64,000 bases of DNA from Cryptomeria japonica (GCF_030272615.1 NC_081411.1:826082397-826146396), one strand, 5' to 3'; counted from the stretch's first letter, positions 11,684 through 23,019 are shown. Numbers and translations are program-made. Notes: generated from the sequence alone by a model not told the origin.

Positions 11684-12389
11684 ATGGTTGAATTCTGTTC
11701 ACAAAGGTCTAGAAGGGAAGCCGAAGAAGCTTTAAGGTCTTTAAACATGAGTACCCATGAGTTTGATGGAGATGAATTCTACAATCCATTTGAACACCAC
11801 AATCATATACCTGACAATGCCAACAATGACAATAACAATGGCAATGCTGATGACAATGACAATGCATCTGTGGATTCTGTATAAGTTGAGGAAACTATCA
11901 TGGATCCCCATTTTAACAAATTGGTTCAAGAGATCATGAAAAGGGATAAAAAATATTTCCTACAAGTCATGGCACAAAGTGGAACAAGATACCTCATGGA
12001 TTTGATATGTCACAGATTTTGGAGGATGATCCAAATCAAGCAAATCAAGTTAATACAAGACAAAGGAGGCCCAATAGTGGTGGTAAGAAAGAGAATCTCA
12101 TGTTTCAATCACCTTCATCCCTATTTCAAAAACCTGAGATTCCAAACACATACACTCATTCTAATGCCAGTTATGATATAACCTCTCATGAACAACCCCG
12201 TAGTCATCCTTTGCCATGGAGAAGAACTACCACCACACATGCTCATGATGATACCCAAGATCATACCAATGCATACAATTACACTCAAGTAAACATTCAA
12301 AATCTTGACACGAGGAGATCCCATGTCAGATTTGGGGGCAATATCCAAGATAATTTTTATGACACCTCCTATCCCCATGGTCATGACAT
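11684..12389 (+). pseudogene. Element A gag, N-terminal part (broken)
   Basis: Begins MVEFCSQRSRREAEEALRSL and contains the DGDEFYNPFE segment and an N/D-rich stretch, colinear with element C gag at 54141. A TAA stop at 11882 replaces the Glu codon seen in C, and a frameshift near 11988 moves the reading to the next frame, which then runs MSQILEDDPNQANQVN to about 12389. It is interrupted at 12394 by a solo LTR. This N-terminal part has no known domain; it is low-complexity and polar and probably lies before the capsid domain. Confidence 0.75.
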
Positions 12390-12394
12390 GTATT

Positions 12395-13457
12395 TGATAG
12401 GTCCCAGGGGCAATTGAGAGGGGGGGGGGGTGAATCAGTTGTCAAAAAAATTCAAACCAAAAATAACTTAACCAACTTTAATGCTTAATACCGGTAAACC
12501 AATCTTTTATGCTAGTAGACAATTTTATCAGTTAATTATAGTACCGGTAAAGATTAATGCATGAAATAGAAACACAATAAAATCAACAACACATAACACC
12601 AATATTTGTATGTGGAAACCCTATAAGGGGAAAAACCATGGTGGGAAACCTTATCCACAATTAGATGATACTACTGCAGATAGTATGTGTATACAAATGG
12701 GGTCTACACATGCAGAAAGGCCAAGTGCCTAGAGCTCACTGCTCAAACACAAATAAGAGTCACACTGACTACAATTGGATGGTTAAATCTAATAAAGATG
12801 TACTGCTCAAATTAGCATCTTTCTATGCTAGATTCAGTACCGGTGTAGTTCTGATTGTCTTCACAAAAACCCTCCTTCAACCTTCAAATGATGTCTGCAT
12901 GTATAGCTCTTCTTATTCTCACATATACCTTCACATAATTCCTTTTCGCATTCCACATTCGGTCTTACAAATAAGAACTTACATTTATACCATAAACTAA
13001 GACCAATTTTAGTAGGTCAGCTCCAAAGGATATTACAATAAAATCAATTTACAAATAAAACAATGTCCAATGCAATAACCAGTTCAACATGTTGGCTTGA
13101 TGCATTTACAACAATAATAAAACATCTCCATAGCATGCCGTGCTGATCTGGAAAAGATAATCCTGTCGATGTATATCCTGGACCTATTTGTCGGTAATAG
13201 CAAATATGCAAATATGAATATGCCAATGAACAAATCTCCAAGACAAGGTGTCCAAATGATGTCTTTGACATAACCAGGTGTTTTCCATATCATTCCAAGT
13301 GCCAGTGAACATTATATTCTGCTGATGTATGAGATACCAGTGATTGTGCACAAGTCACTTGCTTACCAGTGAATATTGTCGATTCTCCAAAGTGCCAGAG
13401 TTGATAAGTGTTAGTAGGTGTTGACATCAATGACAAAACCATACCAAAATACCAATA
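12395..13457 (-). mobile_element. Copia-type solo LTR inside element A gag
   Basis: Read on the minus strand it runs from TATTGGTATTTTGG (probably TGTTGG originally) to GGGACCTATCA, 1063 bp. It is flanked by GTATT on the left and GTATC on the right, a 5-bp target duplication with one change. Removing it restores the gag sequence found uninterrupted in element C (GACATGTATCGACATAGACC). It carries the copia LTR hallmarks CCATGGTTTTTCCCC and GGGTTTCCACATA and a run of C near the end. No coding or internal region remains, so the element was reduced by LTR-LTR recombination. Confidence 0.85.
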
Positions 13458-13462
13458 GTATC

Positions 13463-15275
13463 AACTTAGACCTAGTACTCCTCACTATAATACCATACCA
13501 AGTGGTCCATATGCAAGTTATAACTATGTCCCTCCTCCATATGAACACATCTATGATCAATACCATCCATATATGCATTATATCCCTCCTCCTTGGCTTG
13601 GTGGCTCAGGCATGGGACTAGCTCAAAGAGAAAAGACACCACCGAAGAATGACTTGCAACAATAGATAAAGGACTTACAAAAGAAAATGGCGGAAATAAA
13701 TACACCTAAGCCATAGTATACAATGAGAGATATATGTACTTACCCATTGATAGAAGCATTCAAATGCCTCCATTCCCTCTGCATTTTGCAACACCAAATT
13801 TTGATAAATACAAAGGCAAAGGGGATCCTAAGGCACACATAAGATAGTTTTTCACAACTTGCATTGATGTAGCAACAAAAGAAACATACTTGATGAGTTT
13901 AGCCACAAAGCTTAGGTGAACAAGCTATGGAATGGTTCTCCCAACTTCCGCCTACAATTAAGTCATGGGGTGATCTAGCAGAGGCTTTCATATAACATTT
14001 TTTATACAACATTGAAACATATGTGTCAGTAGCCACCTTATGCAATACTAAACAGAAACATGGGGAATCTTTCTCTTCATTTTTACAGTGATGGAGAGGT
14101 CTTGCTAGTCGATGCTCTTGTGATATACCACAAAAACAAATGGTAGAAATGCTCACTCAAAATGTCAACAAGGATATCGGATATGAGCTAAGAAAAGCTT
14201 GTTTTTCTACCTTCAAAGAGGTCATTGAGAAAGGAATGACGACAGAAAAAGTCCTTATTGAACAACGTATCATCAAGATATTCAAAGAGAACAAAGAGGA
14301 ATCAAATGGGAAAGACAAACTGAGCTTTTGGAACAAGAATAAGAACACAATCAATGATAGGGTAATAGATGAAAATATCATGAAACCAAAGATAACCTTC
14401 CCGGTGCAAGATCTTCCAATACAGACAATTACGTGAACAATCAAAGGCCATCAAAACCTCGAACGAAATATACCCCATTGGGAAAGCCAATTGAAATAAC
14501 ATTCAAGAAGTTAGTGGCAAACAAGCTCATAACACTACCTGATAAACCACCATATGAGCCAAAAGTGAAACCAAATTGGTGGAATGATGATGAATATTGC
14601 GAATATCACAAGAGCAAAGGACATTTAACTAGAAATTGCCACATATTGAAGAATATCATACAAGATCTCATTAACAGAGGTGACATAGAAGTTGATGGTC
14701 ACACCTCCAATGAAGAGAATGCAATGTTTAAGGAACCTTTTCCTAAATATGACAAAGGAAAAGCAAAAAGTATAGATAATCAAGCTAATTATACCAAGAC
14801 GCCCTATGATTATGATTCTACTATTAATCATATTTCAATGGACAATCATGTTTCTACTATCATCATAAAGGACAAAGCTCCTAAGAGTTCTACCCAAAGG
14901 AGTAAAGTTGTTTTGAAAGGCATTGGACCATCTTCCTCATCTTCCAAAAGAGAAACCTCTAAATGTAATGTCACAACCCGTCAAGGTAAAGTCACTTTAC
15001 AAGGTGTTCCATCTAAGACAACAACCTCATCATCTACCAAGAATGAGTATGCCCTTGTAGATTAGCTAGGGAAGACACCCACCCTCATTTCCATCCTTGA
15101 GCTTTTACGCATATCCCCTGCACATAAGGCCATCCTTGATAAAATTTTGAGAGAGACCTCTGTATCCGCCGATCTGAACATGGACCAGTTTCAAGCCATG
15201 GTGGGATACCTTTCTATTCCACATACCCTCACATTAACAAAAGCCGATGATGCCTCCATAACCCAGCCTCATAAT
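13463..15275 (+). pseudogene. Element A gag, capsid, zinc knuckle and linker (broken)
   Basis: Continues gag after the solo LTR. The proline/tyrosine-rich tail (PPPYEHIYDQYHPYMHY) is followed by the capsid domain (13720-14100; NFDKYKGKGDPKAHIR), which is scarred by several stops and shifts, then a segment ending in NKNTINDR, then a clean 210-codon piece at 14433-15065. That piece carries the knuckle CEYHKSKGHLTRNC, the full C-x2-H-x4-H-x4-C pattern that B and D have lost. Stops of note are TGA in the context FLQ*W near 14090 and TAG in VD*LGKTP at 15063; element C has both. The linker after the TAG reaches 15275, where a hAT-like element is inserted. Confidence 0.8.
15268..15275. repeat. 8-bp target-site duplication CTCATAAT (left)
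   Basis: Identical to 16136-16143. Element C has a single uninterrupted CTCATAAT at the equivalent place (59558-59575 region), so this is a true insertion duplication. Confidence 0.92.
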
Positions 15276-16135
15276 TAGTGATTTTTTTAGTGGCTAATAT
15301 TTGCCAATTGGCTAATTTTCAAAATCTGAAAATCAAAATTTGGCTAATAGTTCAAGTTTTAAGGTGACCTAAATCGCCACATTTTTACAAAATTTATTTT
15401 ATTCTTATTTAAATCGCTAGAGGGTTTATTTTATTAAATTTTTTAACTCAAAGATTCGCCAAAATATTCGATACATGATTGGATCAAATTCGCAAAGTTT
15501 TTATAATTTATTATAAAGTTAAATTAATTTGTCAATAATACATCATAATTTTTAGTTACTTTAGGGTTTTATCAGCAATCTTTAGTTGCCACCATTGATT
15601 CAAAATATAATCAAATGACCATCATTGCATTCCATGAGAAAAATTGTACCTACAAGTTGTAATGCTCATGGGGGTTGTGTTGCTTTAGAATTGTTGACGC
15701 CAATGGAAAGAATGGTATAAAAACAATTTTGGGACCATGAGTATTACAAATTTTAAGTATATTTTATCTGAAAAAGTACAAAGAGGGCTATTAGACTAAT
15801 TTAAATTAACAACAGTAACTAAATAAAGTAGTGTCTACCCTTTAAACTCATTAACAATTTCCACCTTAAGCCTTTACTTTTCTATATAAGAATTTATTTT
15901 TTCAAATAAAATTATTTGCAATACTAATTAATGCATACTCATATTATTTTCAAAAATTTGCCAAGATTTTCTACCAAAGAATTTTGATGTAAAAAATTTG
16001 CCAATAAAATTAATATTTTTCTTTTAAAAAATGAAAGATTCGCCAATAAAAATTATTATTTTTATCCAAAATAAATAAAAATTTGCCACGATTTTATATC
16101 TTCTTTTGAGGGGGGGTTTCTTAAACTTATCTCTG
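15276..16135. mobile_element. Non-autonomous hAT-like DNA element, 860 bp
   Basis: The perfect 8-bp target duplication is the signature of hAT transposons. The ends are TAGTGATTTTTTTAGTGGC on the left and, read inward from the right, CAGAGATAAGTTTAAG, a short imperfect inverted repeat. Motifs of the form TTGGCTAAT near the left end and ATTTGCCA or GATTCGCCAA near the right end recur at least ten times in mostly opposite orientation, like hAT subterminal transposase-binding repeats. No transposase frame exists, so it moved in trans. Confidence 0.85.
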
Positions 16136-16143
16136 CTCATAAT

Positions 16144-16557
16144 GCACCTCTACACATTGAAGCCCACAAACATCAAGTCAAATGAGTCCTGATAGATGGA
16201 GGAGCTGGTCTCAATATATGTACTTTGAACACAATAATGCAATTGGGATACTTGGATAAAGCTGTGAATGCTACAAAAAAAATTGCCATCAAGGCATATG
16301 ATGAAGAAGAACATTCATCTAAAGGAACAATCACTTTACTTCTCAGAGTTGGGCCAGTAACTAAGGATGTGGTTTGTCAAGTCCTAGACCTAGATCTCAC
16401 ATACAACATACTTTTGGGACGCCCATGGATTCATGAAATGAGAGCGATCCTATCTACATATCATCTATGTATCAAGTTTCCACATAATGGGATTGAAGTG
16501 ACCATTAATGGTGATCCAAATCCATTTATATATTGCAACAACTTACGGTCAAAGTAA
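16144..16557 (+). pseudogene. Element A aspartic protease
   Basis: Contains VLIDGGAGLNICTL (active-site region) and YNILLGRPWIHEM, then CIKFPHNGIEVTINGD. From the first motif to 16557 the frame is open. A TGA stop lies directly before the VLIDGG motif; element C has the identical TGA, while B has an Arg codon there. Retropepsin activity would need only this domain as a dimer, but the stop cuts it off from gag. The ending at 16555 (TAA) is private to this copy. Confidence 0.8.
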
Positions 16558-17269
16558 AAAATAATAATCCCAGTCAATCAAGAGGCTATTCCTTCATCAA
16601 CATATGTGGATCTTGAATCATTAAAACCTTCTACATCAAAACAAGCAGAGCTAAAAGAAAAATTCAAGGTTAAAGACATGGGATGTGGTGAGTATATATT
16701 TCATGTTGATCAACTCCCACTATCTCCTAAGACATTTAGTCGACAAAAACAACCTACAAACAATTTACAATATCAAGGAATTGGGTGTGAACCACCTAGT
16801 GTTGTGGATACTAAGTCTGAATGCAAATCTCCTCTAGTGGTGCAAGTAGCTCTTGATATCAATAGTCCTAAGAGTCATTCCAACAAAAAATCTATTCAAC
16901 GTATTGCCAACCCTCTTGAGAACTCATATAGCCTTACCATTTCATCCACTCCTTCCATTTCCACTCCACTCCTAGACTTGGATCAAAAAGAATCACAAAA
17001 GCTCTTACTAATTGGGGATGAAAAATCAAAAGCTATTGGACTCTACAAAAATCAAATTCAAGGATGAAAATCCTATGAAAGAAAAAGAGAAAGATATGAT
17101 CTCCCCTAATATCAAAATTTTAGGGGCCAAAAGTTCTAAAATTTCAAGTCAAAAAGAATACTTGTTGATCCTAAGTGTCCATCATGCTATCCTACTTTCA
17201 CTTATTTTCACAATCATAAGCCTTCATTCCTCATCCACTTGTTCAACACATCCATCCCCTTTTGGCGAT
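16558..17269 (+). pseudogene. Element A linker after protease, with hydrophobic stretch
   Basis: The first part (KEKFKVKDMGCGEYIF...LPLSPKTF) aligns with the post-protease segment of element B. Beyond that, A and C share about 200 codons that B lacks, including an S/P-rich tract (LENSYSLTISSTPSIST) and, after a frameshift near 17050, a hydrophobic run ILSVHHAILLSLIFTIISLH. It occupies the place where RT, RNase H and integrase should be. No domain recognised; the hydrophobic run could be a membrane segment but may be fortuitous. Confidence 0.6.
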
Positions 17270-17678
17270 TCATCATGGACCTTTAGTGGAGCTTCCTTGA
17301 GGGACTTTGTTATCAGGGATGCCCAAACTTCTTTAGGTGACACACATATGGGCATGTGTAGTCCACACGCTAGTAATTCTATCTCAGTTCCTTTATCAAG
17401 GAAGATAGTCACTCGAGCTACACATCATTTAGCCAAGGAACAATGCAGTTACAATCATAAGATAAAGCCTCACACATTTGAGGTGGGTGACTTAATTCTC
17501 TGAGAAAATCCTAAAACTCAACAAGACAGAGAGAAGGGCAAGTTTGAACCAAGTTGGCTTGGTCCTTACATCATGACAACACTCTATGAATCGGATGCAT
17601 ATTAGCTTTCCATACCAGATGGAGAACCTTTGGAATATCTTATCAACATTATGCACCTTCACAGGTTTTACACATAGT
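17270..17678 (+). pseudogene. Element A integrase C-terminal tail (GPY motif)
   Basis: The segment HTFEVGDLIL...KGKFEPSWLGPYIMTTLY...IPDGEPLEYLINIMHLHRFYT is the C-terminal chromatin/DNA-contact end of Ty3/gypsy integrase, colinear with 41578-41880 of element B and 60697-61161 of element C. A TGA follows LIL and a TAG interrupts before LSIPDGE. The catalytic core of integrase is missing, so this tail is a relic of the deletion that produced the A/C family. Confidence 0.8.
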
Positions 17679-17739
17679 TTTTCAGCATATCTTAATTAAA
17701 AAATACAAAAAAAATCATAAAATAAAAAAATCGTTACTT

Positions 17740-17872
17740 GGTGAAAACCTGGAAAACAGGCACCTTGTGACACACAAAAAAAAAGTAAAGAGAAATACAT
17801 CCATCCAATGGTGAAAACCACTTCAATGGTGCCCTAGGCAAGTACCATGGTTAAAACCGGGTTACTGGCGCC
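17740..17872 (+). ncRNA. Post-pol composite hairpins, element A (three copies)
   Basis: Three hairpins at 17740-17764, 17810-17833 and 17849-17872. Each has an outer 5' strand GGTG (GGTT in the third), a constant AAAA, an inner 4-bp stem, a short loop, and an outer 3' strand CACC, TGCC or CGCC. Inner stems are CCTG/CAGG, CCAC/ATGG (one mismatch) and CCGG/CTGG. Copies two and three are separated by a CTAGGCAAGTACC spacer that is also in B and C. Elements B and C have the same pattern with different but paired stem bases. Confidence 0.6.
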
Positions 17873-17879
17873 ATGTGTA

Positions 17880-20214
17880 GAGACATTGCTCCTCCCTCCT
17901 TCAGGATTCAATCTCATCCCTTCACTTTGCACACACTCACAACCTATCCATTCATAATAAACTTACGTATTCCCATCATGGCTTGTTATTGATCTACCTA
18001 AGATCGATTATCCATTCATAATAAACCTCTCTTTTCACCCTTTCCTTCCATAATAGATCAGGTCCAATCTGCAATTGGGGCAAAATCCTAAGTCTAATGA
18101 TGGAAGTGGTACCCTGATCATCACATATTTTGAGGAGCATCATCTTTTCATTCCTCTTGTTCATGCACAATTGGCAATAAAAGGTCATTTGCATTGCCAA
18201 TCCGCAATAAATTTCTATTCTTCTTCGCAATAAAGTATCAGTTTCATGGATTCAGTCAGTTTTAGATGAGACACAAGCAGCAGTGGGCTTTCAACAAATC
18301 AAATCTTTCAATAGACTTTGGCAGCAACATTATGGTTCAATGCTATCTATCCTTTTTTTTGAAAGTAAACATTGTGACTAAAATAAAATCGACTTATACA
18401 AGTGACAAGAGACACTAAACTTGAGGACTACAGTGTATGTTGGTGTCGAGTCTTGGTTTTCTTTTGATTTTATCTTTTTGGTGACATGTCTTTTATCTTT
18501 TTCGGGATGCCTCTGACTAGAGATTATATCTCCAGGATATCTTTGACTAGAAAGGAGAGGATGGGATATGTTCACCTACTATATTTTGTTGTCTTTGGAT
18601 TGTCTCTTAGTAATGCTATGACTTGTCCAAGGATATGAGGACACTGCGAGTCTAGTATGAATTGGGGCATTCCTTGTTTGCGACTGTTTGATCTCTATGC
18701 AAATGGGTACAATGACTTTCTGGGTCAAACCTATACCTTGATTGTGATAACCTATTTGCCATAATAAAGATCAATTATGATAAAAGCACAAGAAGCTCTT
18801 TCACTTCCATATTTTCTACCTTCCATCCCCCTTTCTTGATTGACCTCCATCATCCTTCTTGAGTCCATGTAGCCCGCTATCACATGACTGAGTATAATGA
18901 CACATCAAAAATATTTGCATTTCATGTAGTTTGCACCTGCATCATCACATTTTAGCATATCTCATTTCATACATAATCATATCATATCACTATCATACAT
19001 CTATCTATCACTAAATTCACATTTGCATCATGCATGTCATATAAAAACATAAAAGAACAAAAATATATTGCATTTTATTACGTACATATTTGCATCCATA
19101 TCATAAGCATCATAAAATCATCATCATAAAACATATAGAAGCATCACATAGGAACACATGCATATAGCTACTACAAGGATGAGTCATCTCATATATATAC
19201 ATATATCAAAAAATCATAAGTGTCATGATACACTAATGTCAAAATCATATGGCTACAAAATCACCCAAAGGTGTTTACATCATTGTACAAAAAATTATAC
19301 AACTTGGATTATCTCGTTTGTTCCCTCTTGCAGACCCTCTGGGATCATCTTTTTACCAAAGCAGTTAATAGTCTTGTTTTTCCCAAATCTCAGGCTTATA
19401 CATAATGTGTCTCAATCACATCACCTTGATCGTAGTGTGATCCTCAATAGTCAAATCTATTCATAACTATTGTGTCACAAGGAATCTATCTCTAGACTCA
19501 ATCTCGGGTAAGTACTCATGCATCCAATCAAATCAATCGTGTCAATCCTAGTGGTACTCATGTTCATCACATAGTGCTACTTATCTTATCTTATCCTAGC
19601 CTAGTGGTACCTATGTCCATCACATGGTGCTTCTCATCAGGCTCTATCCTAGTGCTTATGTCTATCACATGGCGCTGTATCCTAGTGTATATGTTTATCA
19701 CATTGTGCTATATCCTATCTTGCTAGAGCACTCTCCAGATTTTATCAACTCAATGGCTTATCCTATACTTAGCTTAGCAAACCTACCTATTTTAGGGCAC
19801 CTATTGAGTGAATCCTCTCAGTAGTTTATCCAATTGGCAACGTATGTTTATCATAGAATTGTCAATTCTAGCCTTGTTTTCAGTTTGTCTTCTCTAGGGC
19901 ACCTGTTTGAGTGAATCCTCTCATCAGCTTATCCAATTGATAGCGTATGTTCATCACAAAACTATCAATTTTGGCCTTTAAAGACATAGACATGCTTTTG
20001 TTGATTTCTCTTGGGTCAGTCTTTTTCTTGCATGACCTTGTCATCCTATCTTGTTAGTCCTTTTTATCCTTTCTTTCTTATTGAGAGATTTTTTGCGATC
20101 TTTTCAAATATTTTCATCCAATCTCTCGAGGGGGCATATCATTCTCGTCATGGGGAAACTTTGTATCAGTTTACTTTATCTTCTTTGAGCCAACACGACA
20201 AGCTGCATTATCTC
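17880..20214 (+). other. Element A 3' untranslated region
   Basis: About 2.3 kb without a conserved reading frame, colinear with 61310-63112 of element C. It holds an ATC-rich stretch (18940-19160), a degenerate tandem repeat of about 50 bp built on CCTAGTGGTACCTATG and CATCACATGGTGCT (19545-19735), and a tandem duplication of about 110 bp at about 19790-19975 (units marked by GGGCACCT and GAGTGAATCCTCTCA). Short frames here are not conserved in C. Confidence 0.7.
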
Positions 20215-20228
20215 AAAGAGGGGCAAAA
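20215..20228 (+). other. Polypurine tract of element A
   Basis: AAAGAGGGGCAAAA immediately before the 3' LTR. It is identical, all 14 nt, to the tract of element B (37189-37202, minus). Confidence 0.9.
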
Positions 20229-21030
20229 TGTAGACACCTAAAATTGTCTTGTCTAATTAAATAAATATTATTTATTTATTTAATTATTTTATCTTAATTC
20301 TTCTATTAATTAAATAAATCTTTATTTATTTATTTAATTCATTAATCCTCTTCTAAGCCTTTCCTCATTTAAATAAATACTTTTATTTATTTAAATGATC
20401 TTTTTTCTAAATTAAATAAATATTTTATTTATTTAATTGATCCCATTTCTTCTATTAATTAAATAAATATTTATTTATTTAATTAATTCATTACCCTTTT
20501 CTACCCATGACACATGTCATTCATCTCTTAATTCCTACACTACCTACCCCCTTTATCATTTTATTGTTTCTTCTACCTACCCTTTAATCCTAGTCGACCA
20601 TCTATCTTTTATACCTCTTAATCTTATCCCTCCATTTCCTAAAGTGTCTTCCATATAAGAGGATTCTTATTTCATTATCAACCCTAATTTCTAGTAAGCA
20701 TTCTATTCAGCTAATAACACAATTGATCTTATGCAATCAATCATTTTTTCGATCAAGCTATCAATCACATTTCCGTTCTTTATTGAGCTCTTGTGCACAC
20801 ATAAAATCTGAGAGCAAATATATCAAGCAAGATCAATGGAGATAGGAAGACAGTGGAGATTGAAACCCTACTAGACATGTGAATGATAATATTGTTTTAT
20901 TTTTATTGATTTAAATGATCTTAGGTATCTCTATTGGTATTGGTGAATGTTTCATTGTAGGATTGAGATTATTTTTGGTTGAATCTTTATGGTTTTACAA
21001 TAGTTCATTATTCACTTTCAACCATACATA
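20229..21030 (+). repeat. 3' LTR of element A
   Basis: Runs from TGTAGACACCTAAAATTG to CATACATA; the final CA has become TA, a transition relative to the 5' LTR. It has a CATATAA box at 20652-20658. It differs from the 5' LTR by scattered substitutions, AT-tract indels and the absence of the 43-bp duplication. Confidence 0.93.
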
Positions 21031-21035
21031 ATTTC
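21031..21035. repeat. Target-site duplication ATTTC, right of element A
   Basis: Partner of 8173-8177. Confidence 0.93.
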
Positions 21036-21915
21036 AACTAATCAGATGTTCCTGATGGCTCCCGTTCCTCCAACAGGAAGTTTTTTTAAATATCTGACTA
21101 CTTATCCTACCCATGCCCCTAGATGTGCTACCGTGAGACCATCTACTATTTGTGGGTTTAAAATTAGTGCTTGTGGGAGTTCTAGGTCTACTCTAACTAT
21201 AGATGTGCCTCCTCTACTTCGTACCACAACCATCATTGCATCTGCTACTATGGTGGTCAGGGCTCTTGCAAATTTGGTGTGTGATGAGGTTCCCCAAGTG
21301 CTATTGTTGTCTTTGATGTCAGGATGTTGTGGGTGTTGGGATCCCTCCTCCAAATAACCCTATCTTGGGGGTGCTACCCCCCAGACCCCGTTGAATAATT
21401 TGGGGACACATCAAGGGGAAAATTTAACCTTCGAGTCTGATTAGGCTATGTATAGCAACAATAGCAATATCTATTCTCTAAACCACAACAATTGATTTTT
21501 GTGTGGTGTTTGGAAGAATGCAACCTCTATGCCACAATAACAAACAAGATTATTGTTTTCTCATTACTTTTACTCCAAAAACTTTCAACAATAAGCCATC
21601 CACACAAGCTATAATGGAGAACCATAAAACAAAGTAGTAAGGTGGATATCACCATCTCAACTGCATGAACAACATTTTCATTCAACCAAAGAAGAACATG
21701 CATGGAAATTATATCAAATAACCAAGAGAGTTCTTTCCAAATGGCAAATTTAGAGAACAAGGGGAAAGACCACTATACATGCAAAAAAAAGAAGAAGATA
21801 AAAATCATCTGTCAAGCACAATTCCAGGAACACACAAAATTAGACTGCATAATTTAATCTTATGCCCCTTTCCTCAATAGGGTTTTAAAACTATGCCAAC
21901 ACACCAAAACCTCAA
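21036..21915. other. Unclassified single-copy-looking DNA
   Basis: Contains a relatively GC-rich stretch (21046-21400) with open frames of about 100 codons on the plus strand and 83 on the minus strand that overlap each other; neither resembles a known protein. The phrase GGTGCTACCCCCCAGACCCCG looks like repeat-derived sequence. No gene called. Confidence 0.4.
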
Positions 21916-22145
21916 GTACTCAACTCCATATATATATATGTATACATATATATACATGCATACATATATACATATGTATGTGTAGATGGATACATATGTA
22001 TATATTTATACACACACACACATACATACAAAGATACATACATATACACACACACATATATACACACATACATATATACATGTATATATACACATATACA
22101 CATATACATGTATATACATACATATACATATACATATACACATAC

Positions 22146-22178
<33 letters not shown>

Positions 22179-22198
22179 CACACACATATACATACATG

Positions 22199-22252
<54 letters not shown>

Positions 22253-22405
22253 CATGTATACATATATGTATATATACATACATGTATACATATATGTATA
22301 TATATACATACATACATATATATATGTGTGTGTGTGTGTGTACATACATACATATATGTATGTACGCATATATATACATATATATATGTACGCATATATA
22401 TATAC

Positions 22406-22492
<87 letters not shown>

Positions 22493-22570
22493 CATGCACA
22501 CAAATGTATATATATGCATGTACATTTATACATGTAAACACATAAACATATATATATCTATATAATTTTA
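21916..22570. repeat. Compound microsatellite (TATACA)n, (CA)n
   Basis: About 650 bp of TA, TACA and CA repeats, including a pure (CA)n run at about 22419-22483. Reading frames of up to 234 codons on both strands (VCVCVC, HTHTHT, IYIYIY) are artefacts of the repeat. Confidence 0.95.
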
Positions 22571-22674
22571 CATATGCACATATATATGCAAGCAATGGAC
22601 AACAAGAAGTCATCAATTAATTAAGCGACACACTGACATAGACACATAATGAAAACACAAACAATGAAAACCCT

Positions 22675-22730
<56 letters not shown>

Positions 22731-23000
22731 CACACACACATATACATATATTTACATACACACACACACACACACCTATACAGACACACACACATATATG
22801 TATAGAGACACACATACACACACACATGTATAGATATGTATGCATATGTATGTATGTATACATACACATATATGTATATATATGGATGTATATAGGTATA
22901 CATGTATACATATATACATACACACACATATATGTATATAAATATATACATATGTACATATACACACATATACATGTATATATATACATATATGTAAAGT
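22675..23000. repeat. Compound microsatellite (TA)n, (CA)n, (TATG)n
   Basis: Begins with a pure (TA)n run at 22680-22720 followed by ACACAC blocks and mixed TATGTA repeats. No coding meaning. Confidence 0.93.
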
Positions 23001-23019
23001 AAAGACAATGAAAAGACAA

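Larger units (their letters stand above)
8178..21030 (+). mobile_element. Element A: complete non-autonomous Ty3/gypsy (Tat-like) retrotransposon, 12.85 kb with nested insertions
   Basis: Two LTRs of 796 and 802 bp, a PBS directly after the first, a polypurine tract directly before the second, and a perfect 5-bp target duplication define the ends. The interior holds a tandem-repeat leader, gag, protease, a linker, the integrase C-terminal tail and a long 3' region. Reverse transcriptase, both RNase H domains and the integrase core are absent, exactly as in element C. Two later insertions sit inside it: a copia-type solo LTR and a hAT-like element. Without them it would be about 10.9 kb. Its LTRs differ visibly, so it is older than element B. 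Confidence 0.94.

Noticed and set aside
21046-21357. 103-codon frame with an 83-codon frame opposite
   Set aside because: No recognisable domain; mutual shadows in a short GC-rich patch. Described as unclassified DNA instead.
21912-22616. Open frames of up to 234 codons on both strands (VCVCVC, HTHTHT, IYIYIY)
   Set aside because: They lie in CA/TA microsatellites, which have no stops in several frames at once; not genes.
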